Below, one piece after another: positions 6,813 to 14,200 of a stretch of DNA of 14,259 nt (position 1 is the stretch's first letter; the number at the start of each line of letters is the position of its first letter). The notes below the pieces were generated by a model. It was not told where the DNA came from. It was given only the letters and a program-made list of their open reading frames with translations, and did not search any database. Source of the DNA: Bryobacteraceae bacterium (GTDB lineage Bacteria; Acidobacteriota; Terriglobia; Bryobacterales; Bryobacteraceae); NCBI GenBank assembly GCA_025929455.1, contig JAICMB010000022.1, positions 1 through 14,259 of the forward strand, written 5' to 3'. A program made the translations under genes and the position numbers.

Positions 6813-8474
6813 ATGTGGCAGCAGACCTACACGCCCGTTGCAGGAAGCCTTGCGTACTCGGCACTCCTCGCCGCGCTTCCAGTATTTGCGCTGTTGTACA
6901 CGCTGGCGGCGCATCGCGTGCCGGCGTGGAAGGCGTCGCTGATCGGGTTGGGGGCGGCGGTCGTGGTCGCACTCGCGGTTTATCGGATGCCGCTCGGGTT
7001 GACCTGTTCCGCCGTGCTGTACGGCGCGGCATTCGGTCTGTTCCCCATCGGTTGGATTATCTACTGGGCTATCGTTCTGTACCGCGTCACGGTGGAGACC
7101 GGCAAGTTCGAGATCATCAAGGATTCGCTCGGCGCGCTTACCAGTGACAAGCGTATGCAGGCGCTGCTGATCGCGTTCGCGTTCGGCGCGTTCATCGAAG
7201 GCGCGGCGGGATTTGGCACGCCCGTGGCCGTAGCCGCCGCGATGCTGACGGGGCTAGGCTTCTCGCCATTTTATGCATCGGGCATCTGCCTGCTGGCGAA
7301 CACCGCGCCCGTCGCGTTCGGCGCCATCGGCATTCCGCTCGTCACGCTGGCCGGCATCACCGGATTACCGTTGACGTCGCTAAGCGCCAACGTCGGCCGC
7401 ATTTGTGCGCCCATTTCGCTGTTTATTCCGGCGTATCTGATTCTGGTTATGGGCGGCCGCCGGGCGCTGCGCGGGGTGATTCCCGGCGCGGCGGTCTGCG
7501 GCATCACGTTCGCGGGAATGCAGTTCACCGTGTCGAACTATTTCAGCGTGTACGTCACCGATATCGTCAGTTCGCTCGCAGCGCTGGTGGGATTGGTCGT
7601 GCTGCTGCGATTCTGGCGCCCGGCGGATTCCTTCGAGCTTGCGGAAACAAGCGCCGCAGCGAGCGCGACGGGCGGCACGATCGAGCTTCGCGGCGAATTC
7701 GCACCGGTGCGCCGGCCGGCGTTGGAGATATTGCACGCCTGGTCGCCGTATTTGTTGTTGGTGGTATTCGTGTCGCTGTGGGGCCTGGACAGCGTCAAAG
7801 GCATTCTCAACCACGCGACATGGAACGTCGCCTGGCCGGGCTTGCACAACCATATCCTGCGGTTACCGCCCGCGGCGGCCAAAGCGGGACCCTATGCCGC
7901 ATCCTACACAGTGAACGCATTATCGGCGGCCGGCACCGCGTGCATGTTTGCCGCGATCGGTTCGGCCATTCTGCTGCGCATGCGCGTCCGCGCGTTCCTC
8001 GTCCTGATCGCCGCCACCGCGCGGCAGCTTGCGTTTCCAATGGTGACGCTGGCGGCCGTGCTTGCGCTCGCCATGCTCATGAACTACTGCGGCGCGACCG
8101 CCACCCTCGGCCTCGCGTTCGCCGCCACCGGCGCACTATTCCCGTTCTTCAGCCCGCTGCTGGGGTGGCTCGGCGTCTTCCTCACCGGAAGCGATACTTC
8201 CGCCAACGCGCTATTCGGCAGCTTGCAGGTGGTCACCGCCAACAGCCTGCACCTGAACCCGGTGTTGATGGCGGCGGCGAATTCAAGCGGCGGCGTCATG
8301 GGCAAGATGATCAGCCTGCAGTCGATCGCGGTCGCGGCCGCCGCGACTGGCCTACCCGCAGCGGACGAAAGCCGCCTATTCCGCTTTACGCTGCGCCATA
8401 GCATTCTTCTGGCGTGTATTGTGGGCGTCGTCGTCCTGCTGTACACGTACGTCGTGCCTGCCTGGGTGCGCTGA
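6813..8474 (+). CDS. lldP: L-lactate permease
   Basis: 553 residues, matching E. coli LldP (about 551), with some 12-14 membrane segments. The LctP-family hallmark GAFIEGAAGFGTPVA is at 125-139, and the C-terminal half has YCGATATLGLAFAATG, the FLTGSDTSANALFG motif and NSSGGVMGKMISLQSIAVA (split in the family as GGVMGKMIS then QSIA). Family members bring L-lactate, D-lactate or glycolate into the cell with protons. The cytoplasmic loop at about 268-300 is polar and Ala/Ser/Glu-rich. No lactate dehydrogenase gene (lldD or lldEFG) is beside it, so substrate is from family only. It follows the small histidine kinase by 12 nt and ends in the convergent gap with the hairpin repeats. Confidence 0.95.
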   Translation: MWQQTYTPVAGSLAYSALLAALPVFALLYTLAAHRVPAWKASLIGLGAAVVVALAVYRMPLGLTCSAVLYGAAFGLFPIGWIIYWAIVLYRVTVETGKFEIIKDSLGALTSDKRMQALLIAFAFGAFIEGAAGFGTPVAVAAAMLTGLGFSPFYASGICLLANTAPVAFGAIGIPLVTLAGITGLPLTSLSANVGRICAPISLFIPAYLILVMGGRRALRGVIPGAAVCGITFAGMQFTVSNYFSVYVTDIVSSLAALVGLVVLLRFWRPADSFELAETSAAASATGGTIELRGEFAPVRRPALEILHAWSPYLLLVVFVSLWGLDSVKGILNHATWNVAWPGLHNHILRLPPAAAKAGPYAASYTVNALSAAGTACMFAAIGSAILLRMRVRAFLVLIAATARQLAFPMVTLAAVLALAMLMNYCGATATLGLAFAATGALFPFFSPLLGWLGVFLTGSDTSANALFGSLQVVTANSLHLNPVLMAAANSSGGVMGKMISLQSIAVAAAATGLPAADESRLFRFTLRHSILLACIVGVVVLLYTYVVPAWVR

Positions 8475-8533
8475 TGTTCGTGTTCTACACCTGGTCAGAT
8501 TCATTGCATCGCACGCGAAATTCCTGTGGGGCG

Positions 8534-8548
8534 GCCGGTCTCGCCGGC
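8534..8548. repeat. Hairpin GCCGG-TCTCG-CCGGC (repeat block A)
   Basis: A 5-bp perfect stem with a 5-nt loop, directly after TGTGGGGCG. The AAATTCC...GTGGGGC lead-in is shared with the block about 105 bp downstream. Confidence 0.5.
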
Positions 8549-8640
8549 TGTCTCTGCGCCTGCGGCGCGCGCAAATTCATCGAAACAATGTACTACTACA
8601 TCCTAATTTCTTCGCAGCATGCGCAAATTCCGTCGTGGGG

Positions 8641-8675
8641 CAGGCTGTCAGCCTGCGGCGGGTTGCCAACCCGCC
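8641..8675. repeat. Twin hairpins of a REP-like element (repeat block B)
   Basis: Two adjacent perfect hairpins: CAGGCT-GTC-AGCCTG at 8641-8655 (6-bp stem) and GGCGGGTT-GCC-AACCCGCC at 8657-8675 (8-bp stem). They follow AAATTCCGTCGTGGGG. Two tight GC-rich hairpins one base apart, in a convergent gap, are the usual form of a REP/BIME element. There is no T-run after them, so they are not a standard intrinsic terminator. A REP-associated tyrosine transposase is not in the window. Confidence 0.6.
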
Positions 8676-8804
8676 TCGTCCGCCGCCGCACGATGCCCAG
8701 CGAATTTTCGACCCTGCTCTCGTCTGCAGCAATACGATCAGTCTTTAGGGAATAGCGCGTAAGCGCGGCCTCCCTCCTGACAGTCACTGCCGCGCGCGAA
8801 TCTG

Positions 8805-8840
8805 GCAAACATGCGGCTGTTTGCGTGCGCCAACCCGCAC
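8805..8840. repeat. Paired hairpins near the ABC ATPase 3' end
   Basis: GCAAACA-TGCGGC-TGTTTGC at 8805-8824 (7-bp stem, 6-nt loop) is followed at once by GTGCG-CCAACC-CGCAC at 8825-8840 (5-bp stem). The second hairpin carries CCAACCCGC, shared with the 8657-8675 hairpin, and may be a decayed copy. On the minus strand they lie 16-51 bp past the ABC ATPase stop, where a terminator would be expected. Confidence 0.45.
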
Positions 8841-8855
8841 CACCACCCCTCCGCC

Positions 8856-9638
8856 TCACCATACGTGATAGAAACCGTCCCGCTGCGCGATTTCGAGCCG
8901 CACGCCGAATAAATCGCACAGCCGCTGCGCCGTCAGCAGTTCCTTCTTTGCACCATCTGCGATCAACTCGCCTTCGCGCATGAAAATCACGCGCTCGATT
9001 TCCGGAATCACGTCTGCGATGTGATGCGTAACCAGCAGCAATCCTACACCGGCGCGCGCGAGCTTGCGCATTACTTCGCGCAGTTCGTATTGCGCCAGCA
9101 GGTCCAGGCTGTTGCTCGGCTCATCCAGCAGCAGCGTTTTCGGATCGTGTACCAGCGCGCGTGCGATCACCACTCGCCGCGCCTCGCCAGACGACATTTC
9201 TTCTACCGGCCGGCCGGCCTGGTGCGTGGCCTCTATTATCGCGCGCGCTCGCGCCGCCTTATCGCGCATCGCCGCCGTCACACGGTGGTGCGGCCAGATA
9301 CCGATGCTGCTGAAGAATCCGGATAGCACGATGTCGCGCCCGGCAAATTCGCGCGTGCAGGCTGCAACGAGATCGTTCGTCACAATGCCCAGCAGCGTGC
9401 GCAGGCTCGCGACATCCCAGCGTTCCTCGCCCAAAATTTTGATATGCGAGCCGTCGCGCAGCAGCGGATAGCACTCGCGCGTGATCGCTTTGATAAACGT
9501 CGATTTGCCGCAGCCGTTCGGGCCGAGAATCGCGACGTGCTCGCCCGCGCCGATGCTTAGCGTCGCCTCACGCAGCGCGAGCTTGTCGCCGCGCATCACC
9601 GAAACGCGATGGAACTCGATCAGCGGCGGCGTGCTCAA
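8856..9638 (-). CDS. ABC transporter ATP-binding protein (ModF-like, no permease nearby)
   Basis: 260 residues from TTG 9638. Walker A is GPNGCGKST (39-47), the signature MSSGEARR (148-155), Walker B TLLLDEP (168-174), the D-loop NSLD, and the switch is VTHH. The Q-loop position reads GIVTND: an Asn where most ABC ATPases have Gln. The stretch DIVLSGFFSSIGIW before the signature is like ModF/YlmA-type ATPases. Such proteins energise or regulate transport, but no membrane subunit or binding protein is encoded here, so the partner is unknown. The frame is open upstream to 9737, but this region is racemase-coding and the conserved fold starts at LIEFHRVSV. The TTG overlaps the racemase TGA as TTGA, which suggests coupled translation. 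Confidence 0.88.
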   Translation of the reverse strand: MSTPPLIEFHRVSVMRGDKLALREATLSIGAGEHVAILGPNGCGKSTFIKAITRECYPLLRDGSHIKILGEERWDVASLRTLLGIVTNDLVAACTREFAGRDIVLSGFFSSIGIWPHHRVTAAMRDKAARARAIIEATHQAGRPVEEMSSGEARRVVIARALVHDPKTLLLDEPSNSLDLLAQYELREVMRKLARAGVGLLLVTHHIADVIPEIERVIFMREGELIADGAKKELLTAQRLCDLFGVRLEIAQRDGFYHVW

Positions 9639-10306
9639 CTGCGAGCCGCCGTCGCCCGCTGCGCCAGCGCTTGGCGCAACGCCGCGAGACTGGTATGCAG
9701 GCTCGTGAACACCGGTACGCGCACACGTGCAGCGCACTCGTCATACGCGCGCGCCATCGAAACCTGTGCGAGCACGATGGCGTCGGCTCCCGCGTTCGCC
9801 AGCCGCTCGGCCGCGTCCGCCACAATGCGGTCGTGCGTGGCGCCGTCACCCGCAAACAGCGCCGTATAGGCTTCGGGTGCGACTTTCGTGATGAGTTGCA
9901 CGCCCGTCGCGCTTTCACTTAATAGCGCGCTGGTCGGGTCGATCGTCGGCGCGAACGTCGCGACCACGCCGATGCGTGCCCCCGCCTCCACCGCCCGCCG
10001 CGCCATCGCGTCATCGATTTTGAGCAGTGGCATGGCCGTGTGTGGCTGCAACTCCCGCACCATGGCCCGCGAAATAGACGAGCACGTAATCAGCGCCAGC
10101 GCCGGCCGATACGTCCGCTCAACCGACGTCAGCATGTCGCGCACTCGCACGGTCACGTCGGCCGCGCGCCCGTCGGCAAGCAGCCGCAGCAGCCCGTCGT
10201 CGAGCACATTCGTGATCTCCAGCTCCGGCGCCTGCTCCGCGTAAAATCGGTTCACCGGCGTCAGCGCCGCCGCAGCCGTATGAATGAATGCAACAGGGGT
10301 TTTCAA
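9635..10306 (-). CDS. Asp/Glu racemase superfamily protein with a single catalytic-type Cys
   Basis: 223 residues from TTG 10306, within the size range of the Asp/Glu/hydantoin racemase superfamily. These have two pseudo-symmetric halves, each giving one catalytic Cys. The first-half motif LITCSSIS has Cys75. The second-half motif is AIVLAQVSMARAYDE, with Gln181 where two-base racemases have Cys, so a classic two-Cys racemase mechanism looks unlikely. Relatives with one Cys include arylmalonate decarboxylase-type enzymes, although those keep the other Cys. The segment RIGVVATFAPTIDPTS (111-126) is the typical domain-linking strand and loop. The substrate is unknown. There is no ribosome site; TATCAT is 6 nt before the TTG. 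It precedes the ABC ATPase with a 4-bp overlap and follows the 71-residue protein by 36 bp. Confidence 0.82.
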   Translation of the reverse strand: MKTPVAFIHTAAAALTPVNRFYAEQAPELEITNVLDDGLLRLLADGRAADVTVRVRDMLTSVERTYRPALALITCSSISRAMVRELQPHTAMPLLKIDDAMARRAVEAGARIGVVATFAPTIDPTSALLSESATGVQLITKVAPEAYTALFAGDGATHDRIVADAAERLANAGADAIVLAQVSMARAYDECAARVRVPVFTSLHTSLAALRQALAQRATAARS

Positions 10307-10312
10307 ACCGTA

Positions 10313-10318
10313 ATGATA
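10313..10318 (-). promoter_or_regulatory. -10-like box TATCAT for the racemase-family gene
   Basis: On the minus strand TATCAT lies 6 nt before the TTG start at 10306, with no Shine-Dalgarno sequence; no clear -35. It fits a leaderless start but could be chance. Confidence 0.25.
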
Positions 10319-10342
10319 ATGCGATCTCTCGACCGGCCGCCG

Positions 10343-10558
10343 TCAATCCGTAAAGTTAGCCAGAACCGGTTCGTCAAACGATGTAATCTCGATAACCACC
10401 CATCCCGCCGGCGGCACCGTCACGCATATCTGGTCGACGGGCCAGCTGCGTAGCTGCACCTGAACCTGGCGCGCGCTCCTATTCCGGACGACGTATGCCC
10501 TTGTGGCCGGGTCCCATTGAATATCCACGTGCCTACACGCATCGCCCTCACAGCGCAT
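10343..10558 (-). CDS. Small protein of unknown function, 71 residues
   Basis: I do not recognise a named family. The product is 71 residues, with alternating polar and hydrophobic residues that suggest beta strands (HVDIQWDP, AYVVRN, VQVQLRSW, ICVTVPP, WVVIEITSF), so it may be a small beta-sandwich. There are three Cys: 3 and 8 near the N-terminus (CEGDAC) and 45. There is no signal peptide or membrane segment. The frame runs further upstream to 10726, but the start is placed at ATG 10558 because GGTGGAG lies 7 nt before it and a longer form would overlap the sigma-factor gene. It is read divergently from the ECF sigma factor, 60 bp apart, and is followed by the racemase. Its position suggests a link to the sigma-kinase cassette, such as a binding partner or target; this is inference. 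Confidence 0.65.
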   Translation of the reverse strand: MRCEGDACRHVDIQWDPATRAYVVRNRSARQVQVQLRSWPVDQICVTVPPAGWVVIEITSFDEPVLANFTD

Positions 10559-10618
10559 CCAGGGTCTCCACCCGGGAAAGCGCAAAAAATTTAAAAAGCG
10601 GCCATAATAATCAGAAAC
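10559..10618. promoter_or_regulatory. Divergent promoter region of the sigma factor and the 71-residue protein
   Basis: A 60-bp gap contains an A/T tract (GCAAAAAATTTAAAAAGCG, 10581-10599) that stands out in this GC-rich DNA. CATAAT at 10603-10608 is separated by 10 nt from the sigma-factor ATG, which has no Shine-Dalgarno sequence. On the minus strand TATTAT (10609-10604) could serve the small protein. I found no clear -35 for either, so an alternative sigma factor may be used. Confidence 0.45.
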
Positions 10619-11212
10619 ATGGAACAGCCGAAACCGGGTGAGATCACATTGCTTCTGAAGCGCTTGTCGGCCGGCGACCGGGATGCGGAATCCAACCTGA
10701 TGGAGCTTATCTACGATCACATGCATCGCATGGCGCGTCTCCGGCTACAGGTCGAACGTCCCGACATCACCCTGCGCCCCAGCGACATTGTGAGCGAGCT
10801 TTACCTGCGCCTGATTCGCGACACCTCGATCGAGTGGCGGAATGGAGCGCATCTTTTCGCGTTGATGGCGCGGACCATACGGAATATCCTGGTCGACCAC
10901 GCCCGGCGATATGCCGGAGGAAAGCGGCCGCCGCCCGCGAGCCGTGTATCGCTCGAAGACGTCTTTGTCTACACCGAAGACAGGTCAGCTTTTCTCCTGG
11001 AACTCAACGACGTTCTGAACCGGTTAGCACAAGAGGACCCCAGAGCCGCGCACATCGTCGAAATGCGGCTCTTCGGCGGTCTTTCCGAGCAGGAGATTGC
11101 CGCCGCACTGGACCTCGCAGAGCGGACCGTGCGGCGCGACTGGCAATTCGCCCGGTCGTGGCTGCAGGCGCAATTAAATCGTGACCTGCACGCGAGCGAA
11201 GCGGGAGCGTAA
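10619..11212 (+). CDS. ECF-type RNA polymerase sigma factor (Sig-70_X6 / kinase-linked group)
   Basis: 197 residues with only regions 2 and 4, as in ECF sigma factors. Region 2 (about 8-97) has the hallmarks of the TIGR02999 group: GEITLLLKRLSAGDRDA at the N-terminus, LRPSDIVSELYLRLI (52-66) and HLFALMARTIRNILVDHARR (78-97), followed by the basic GGKRPP linker. Region 4 (about 127-185) has the helix-turn-helix LSEQEIAAALDLAERTVRRDWQFARSWL (split LSEQEIAAALDLAER, then TVRRDWQFARSWL). It would direct RNA polymerase to a special promoter set. There is no anti-sigma gene; instead the next gene, 3 nt downstream, is a Ser/Thr kinase. This group is known to sit beside such kinases, and control by phosphorylation is proposed for it. 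The ATG start has no ribosome site and a -10-like box just before it. Confidence 0.92.
   Translation: MEQPKPGEITLLLKRLSAGDRDAESNLMELIYDHMHRMARLRLQVERPDITLRPSDIVSELYLRLIRDTSIEWRNGAHLFALMARTIRNILVDHARRYAGGKRPPPASRVSLEDVFVYTEDRSAFLLELNDVLNRLAQEDPRAAHIVEMRLFGGLSEQEIAAALDLAERTVRRDWQFARSWLQAQLNRDLHASEAGA
11203..11207 (+). promoter_or_regulatory. Ribosome binding site GGGAG deciding the TTG start of the kinase
   Basis: GGGAG sits in the last sigma-factor codons, 8 nt before TTG 11216. It supports the TTG as the real start, and also coupling with the sigma factor. Confidence 0.65.
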
Positions 11213-11215
11213 GCA

Positions 11216-14200
11216 TTGACCGAGCGGTGGCAGCGGCAGAAGGAAATTTTCCAGCATGCCACCACTCTGCCCGCTGAAGAAGCGCTCGCGAAGCTTCCTG
11301 AACTGTGCGGCGGCAACTCGCAAATGGCGCGGGAGTTGGAGCCTACCGTTCGCGAGTACTTCCGGGATCAAGAGAATACGAGACCCGCGCCGGAGCCTCC
11401 TCCCGCTGTAAACGATCGCTTCCGCATCATCTCGAAGCTTGGCTCTGGGTCTTTCGGCGACGTATACCATGCCTACGACGAGATCCGGGGCGCCGAGATC
11501 GCGCTGAAGCTGTTGCGCAACGCCGATCCCGATGCGCTGTTGCACTTCAAAAGCGAGCGCCGCAATCTGAAGGACCTTCGGCATCCCAATCTGGTCGAGC
11601 TATACGAACTCATTCTCGACGGCACGCAGTGGATGCTCACGATGGAGCTCGTCAGGGGCATGCCGTACCTCGATTACATACGGGCGGGCGGGTCACGCGA
11701 ACAGAAGATCAGGCGCACCCTGCCGCAGTTAGCACGCGCGCTCGACGCTCTGCACGGCTATGGTTTGTTACATCGCGATCTCAAACCGTCGAACGTGCTG
11801 GTTACGACCGATGAACGTGTCGTCGTCCTCGATTTTGGCCTGGTGCGGCATCTGGACCGTACCGGCGGCCAGTCGTTTGTCGGCACTGCATACTATATGT
11901 CGCCGGAGCAGGCTGCCCGGCTGAATCTCACGGCGGCCTCGGATTGGTATGCGCTCGGCGTGATGCTTTACGAAGCGTTGACGGATCGCGTTCCGTTCTC
12001 GGGAACCGTCGTCGAGGTTTTGCAACGGAAACTGAGATACGATCCGGCGCCCCCATCGGAATTGCGCGACGGAGTCGCAGCGGACTTGAACGATTTGTGC
12101 ATGAGTTTGCTGCAGCGTGAACCGCACGCGCGGGCGGCCGCGATTGCCCCCTGGTTCCAGATAGCCGCGCCTCCGCGTTCGGCTTCCGGTGTGTTCATCG
12201 GCCGCGAAACGGAACTCGCTCTGCTCAACCACGCTTTCTCGATTGCAATGCAGGGTGCGCCCGTTATTGCGCACCTGTGCGGGCGATCTGGCATCGGCAA
12301 AAGCGCTCTGCTCAGGGAATTTCTCACGCGCCTGCGATCGGAGGACAAGTCTGTTCTGGTGTTTGCCGGGCGTTGTTACGAGCGCGAGTCTGTCCCGTAC
12401 AGCGGCGTCGACGATCTCGTCGACAAACTTACGGAGCATCTCCGCCAGCTCTCTGACAACGCCGAGCAATATCTGCCCCGGAACTTCCACTTGCTCAGGC
12501 GGATATTTGCGGTTCTGGGCAGTGTGAAGGCTGGGGACGGCCGCGGGCAGGTCCCTACCGACGACACGGAGCTACGCCTCCGCGCGTTTGCTGCTCTTCG
12601 CGAATTGATTGGCCGTATTGCCGAAAAACAGCCGGTTGTGCTCGTCATCGACGACCTGCAATGGGCCAGTGCCGACGGGTGCGCGTTGCTCGAAGAACTC
12701 ATGTTCTCGCGCGATGCGCCTCCGGTACTGTTGGTGCTGTCCTATCGTTCCGAGGACGAAGCGGTTCATGCCGCGCTCACGCGTTTACGGCAACCGCGAA
12801 GCGATACGGGCGCCCACGTCGCCACCATCGAGCTGCAGGAGTTGCCGCTCGCGGCAGCACGGGAACTGGCACATGCGCTGAGCGGGGGAACGCGGCAAGT
12901 CGATCCCGGGCCGCTGGACGCCCTCATCGAACAATCGTGTGGAGATCCTTTCCTGATCGATCTCATCGTCGAAGGCTTGCACAGCGATCGCGAGGGTCTG
13001 TTCCGCCGGGGCCTTGATGACATACTGCAATCGCGCATTGCGGATCTCCGCCCCGGCGAGCGTCGGCTGCTCGAGTTGGTCGCGGTCGCGGGACGGCCGG
13101 CGCACATCCCCGCTTTCAGCGGCCATAGCGCCGCCGTTCGCGACCATCTCCTCAAACGGAAGTTCCTCCGATCGCGAACTGCCTCGGGGCGCGAGGAGAT
13201 CGACGTTTATCACGATCGCATTCGCCAGGTCGTACTCACCTCGATGGACGGCGACACTATCCGGGAGCGGCATGCCGAACTGGCACGATATCTTGAAGCG
13301 GAGCCGCAGACGGACGCCGAAGGTTTGGCGATCCATCTCCATGGCGCCGGAGACTTCGAGAAAGCACGCCCTTACGCAATCGAGGCGGCCGCGCGCGCCG
13401 CCCATGCGCTCGCCTTCCATATTGCCGCTGACTATTACCGCCTTGCGCTGCAATGCAATCCTGCCGGACCACAGAAACGGGAAATATCGCGATTGCTCGG
13501 CGACACCCTCTCTAAGGCGAGGCGAGGCGCCGACGCCGCGGACGCGTACCTAATCGCCTCAGACGGAGCCGAGGAAAGAGACGGATTGCTACTGCGCTGC
13601 GAAGCCGCCGGACAGCTTCTCAAAAGCGGCCACATTGAGCGCGGTGAGGAGTTGCTGAACCGCGTCATTGCGGACGCGCGGATCTGGACTCCGCAAAGCA
13701 CTGCGTTACGTGTCTTGTGGCTGCTCTGTCTCAAGCTGCGCTTACGTTTTCGTGGCCTGACCTTCCGGGAACGCAACCCCGGTGAGATCGCGCCGGAAGA
13801 CTCCTTCCGCCTGAGCCTTTATTGGACCGCCGCAAACGGATTGAGCGTCGTGCACCCGGTGAAGGGCGCCGAATTTACCACCCGCTTTCTCCTTACGGCT
13901 CTCGCCGCCGGCGACCCTTATCGTGTCGCGCTCGGTCTCGCGGCAGAAGCGGCCCATACCGCCGCCGCGCCCGTGTTTATCCGCCACATGGATCCTGCTG
14001 AATTGCTCGATCGCGCATCGCAGATAGCGGGTCGGATCGACAGCGCGCATGCGCGGGCAATGACGAAGGTAATGCGTGCCACGGTGGCTTACTTGGAAGG
14101 AAGGTGGCGCGAGATTAGTCCACTCGCTGAAGAAGCAGCGGAAATGCTGCGTTCCACCTGCAACGCCGTGAATTGGGAACTGGGAACGGCAAATACGATG

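Larger units (their letters stand above)
8475..8855. other. Convergent non-coding gap of 381 bp holding a REP-like repeat
   Basis: The lldP gene ends on the left and the ABC ATPase ends on the right, so both are transcribed into this gap. I see no credible gene here: the short open frames on both strands run across the hairpins and have no recognisable protein features. The gap holds several inverted repeats (entries below) and two similar blocks beginning AAATTCC followed by GTGGGGC (about 8519-8532 and 8625-8641). A shared role in transcription end or mRNA protection is likely. Confidence 0.7.

Noticed and set aside
6284..7147. Plus-strand open frame of 287 codons
   Set aside because: Overlaps the histidine kinase and lldP in another frame and is extremely Arg-rich.
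7403..8401. Plus-strand open frame of 332 codons within lldP
   Set aside because: It is Arg/His/Gly-rich with no protein features and lies wholly inside lldP, whose frame has clear family motifs; a GC-rich shadow frame.
8474..8755. Short plus-strand frame starting in the lldP stop codon (TGATG)
   Set aside because: It runs straight across the hairpin repeats, has no ribosome site and no protein-like pattern; its middle part is translated repeat.
8596..8919. Minus-strand frame of 107 codons past the ABC ATPase
   Set aside because: Crosses both hairpin groups and overlaps the ABC ATPase end; Arg-rich, shadow-like.
10559..10726. N-terminal extension of the 71-residue protein
   Set aside because: It would be antisense to the sigma-factor start, and the internal ATG 10558 has a much better ribosome site.
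11768..12490. Minus-strand open frame of 240 codons inside the giant kinase
   Set aside because: Antisense to the kinase and ATPase motifs; no recognisable domain.
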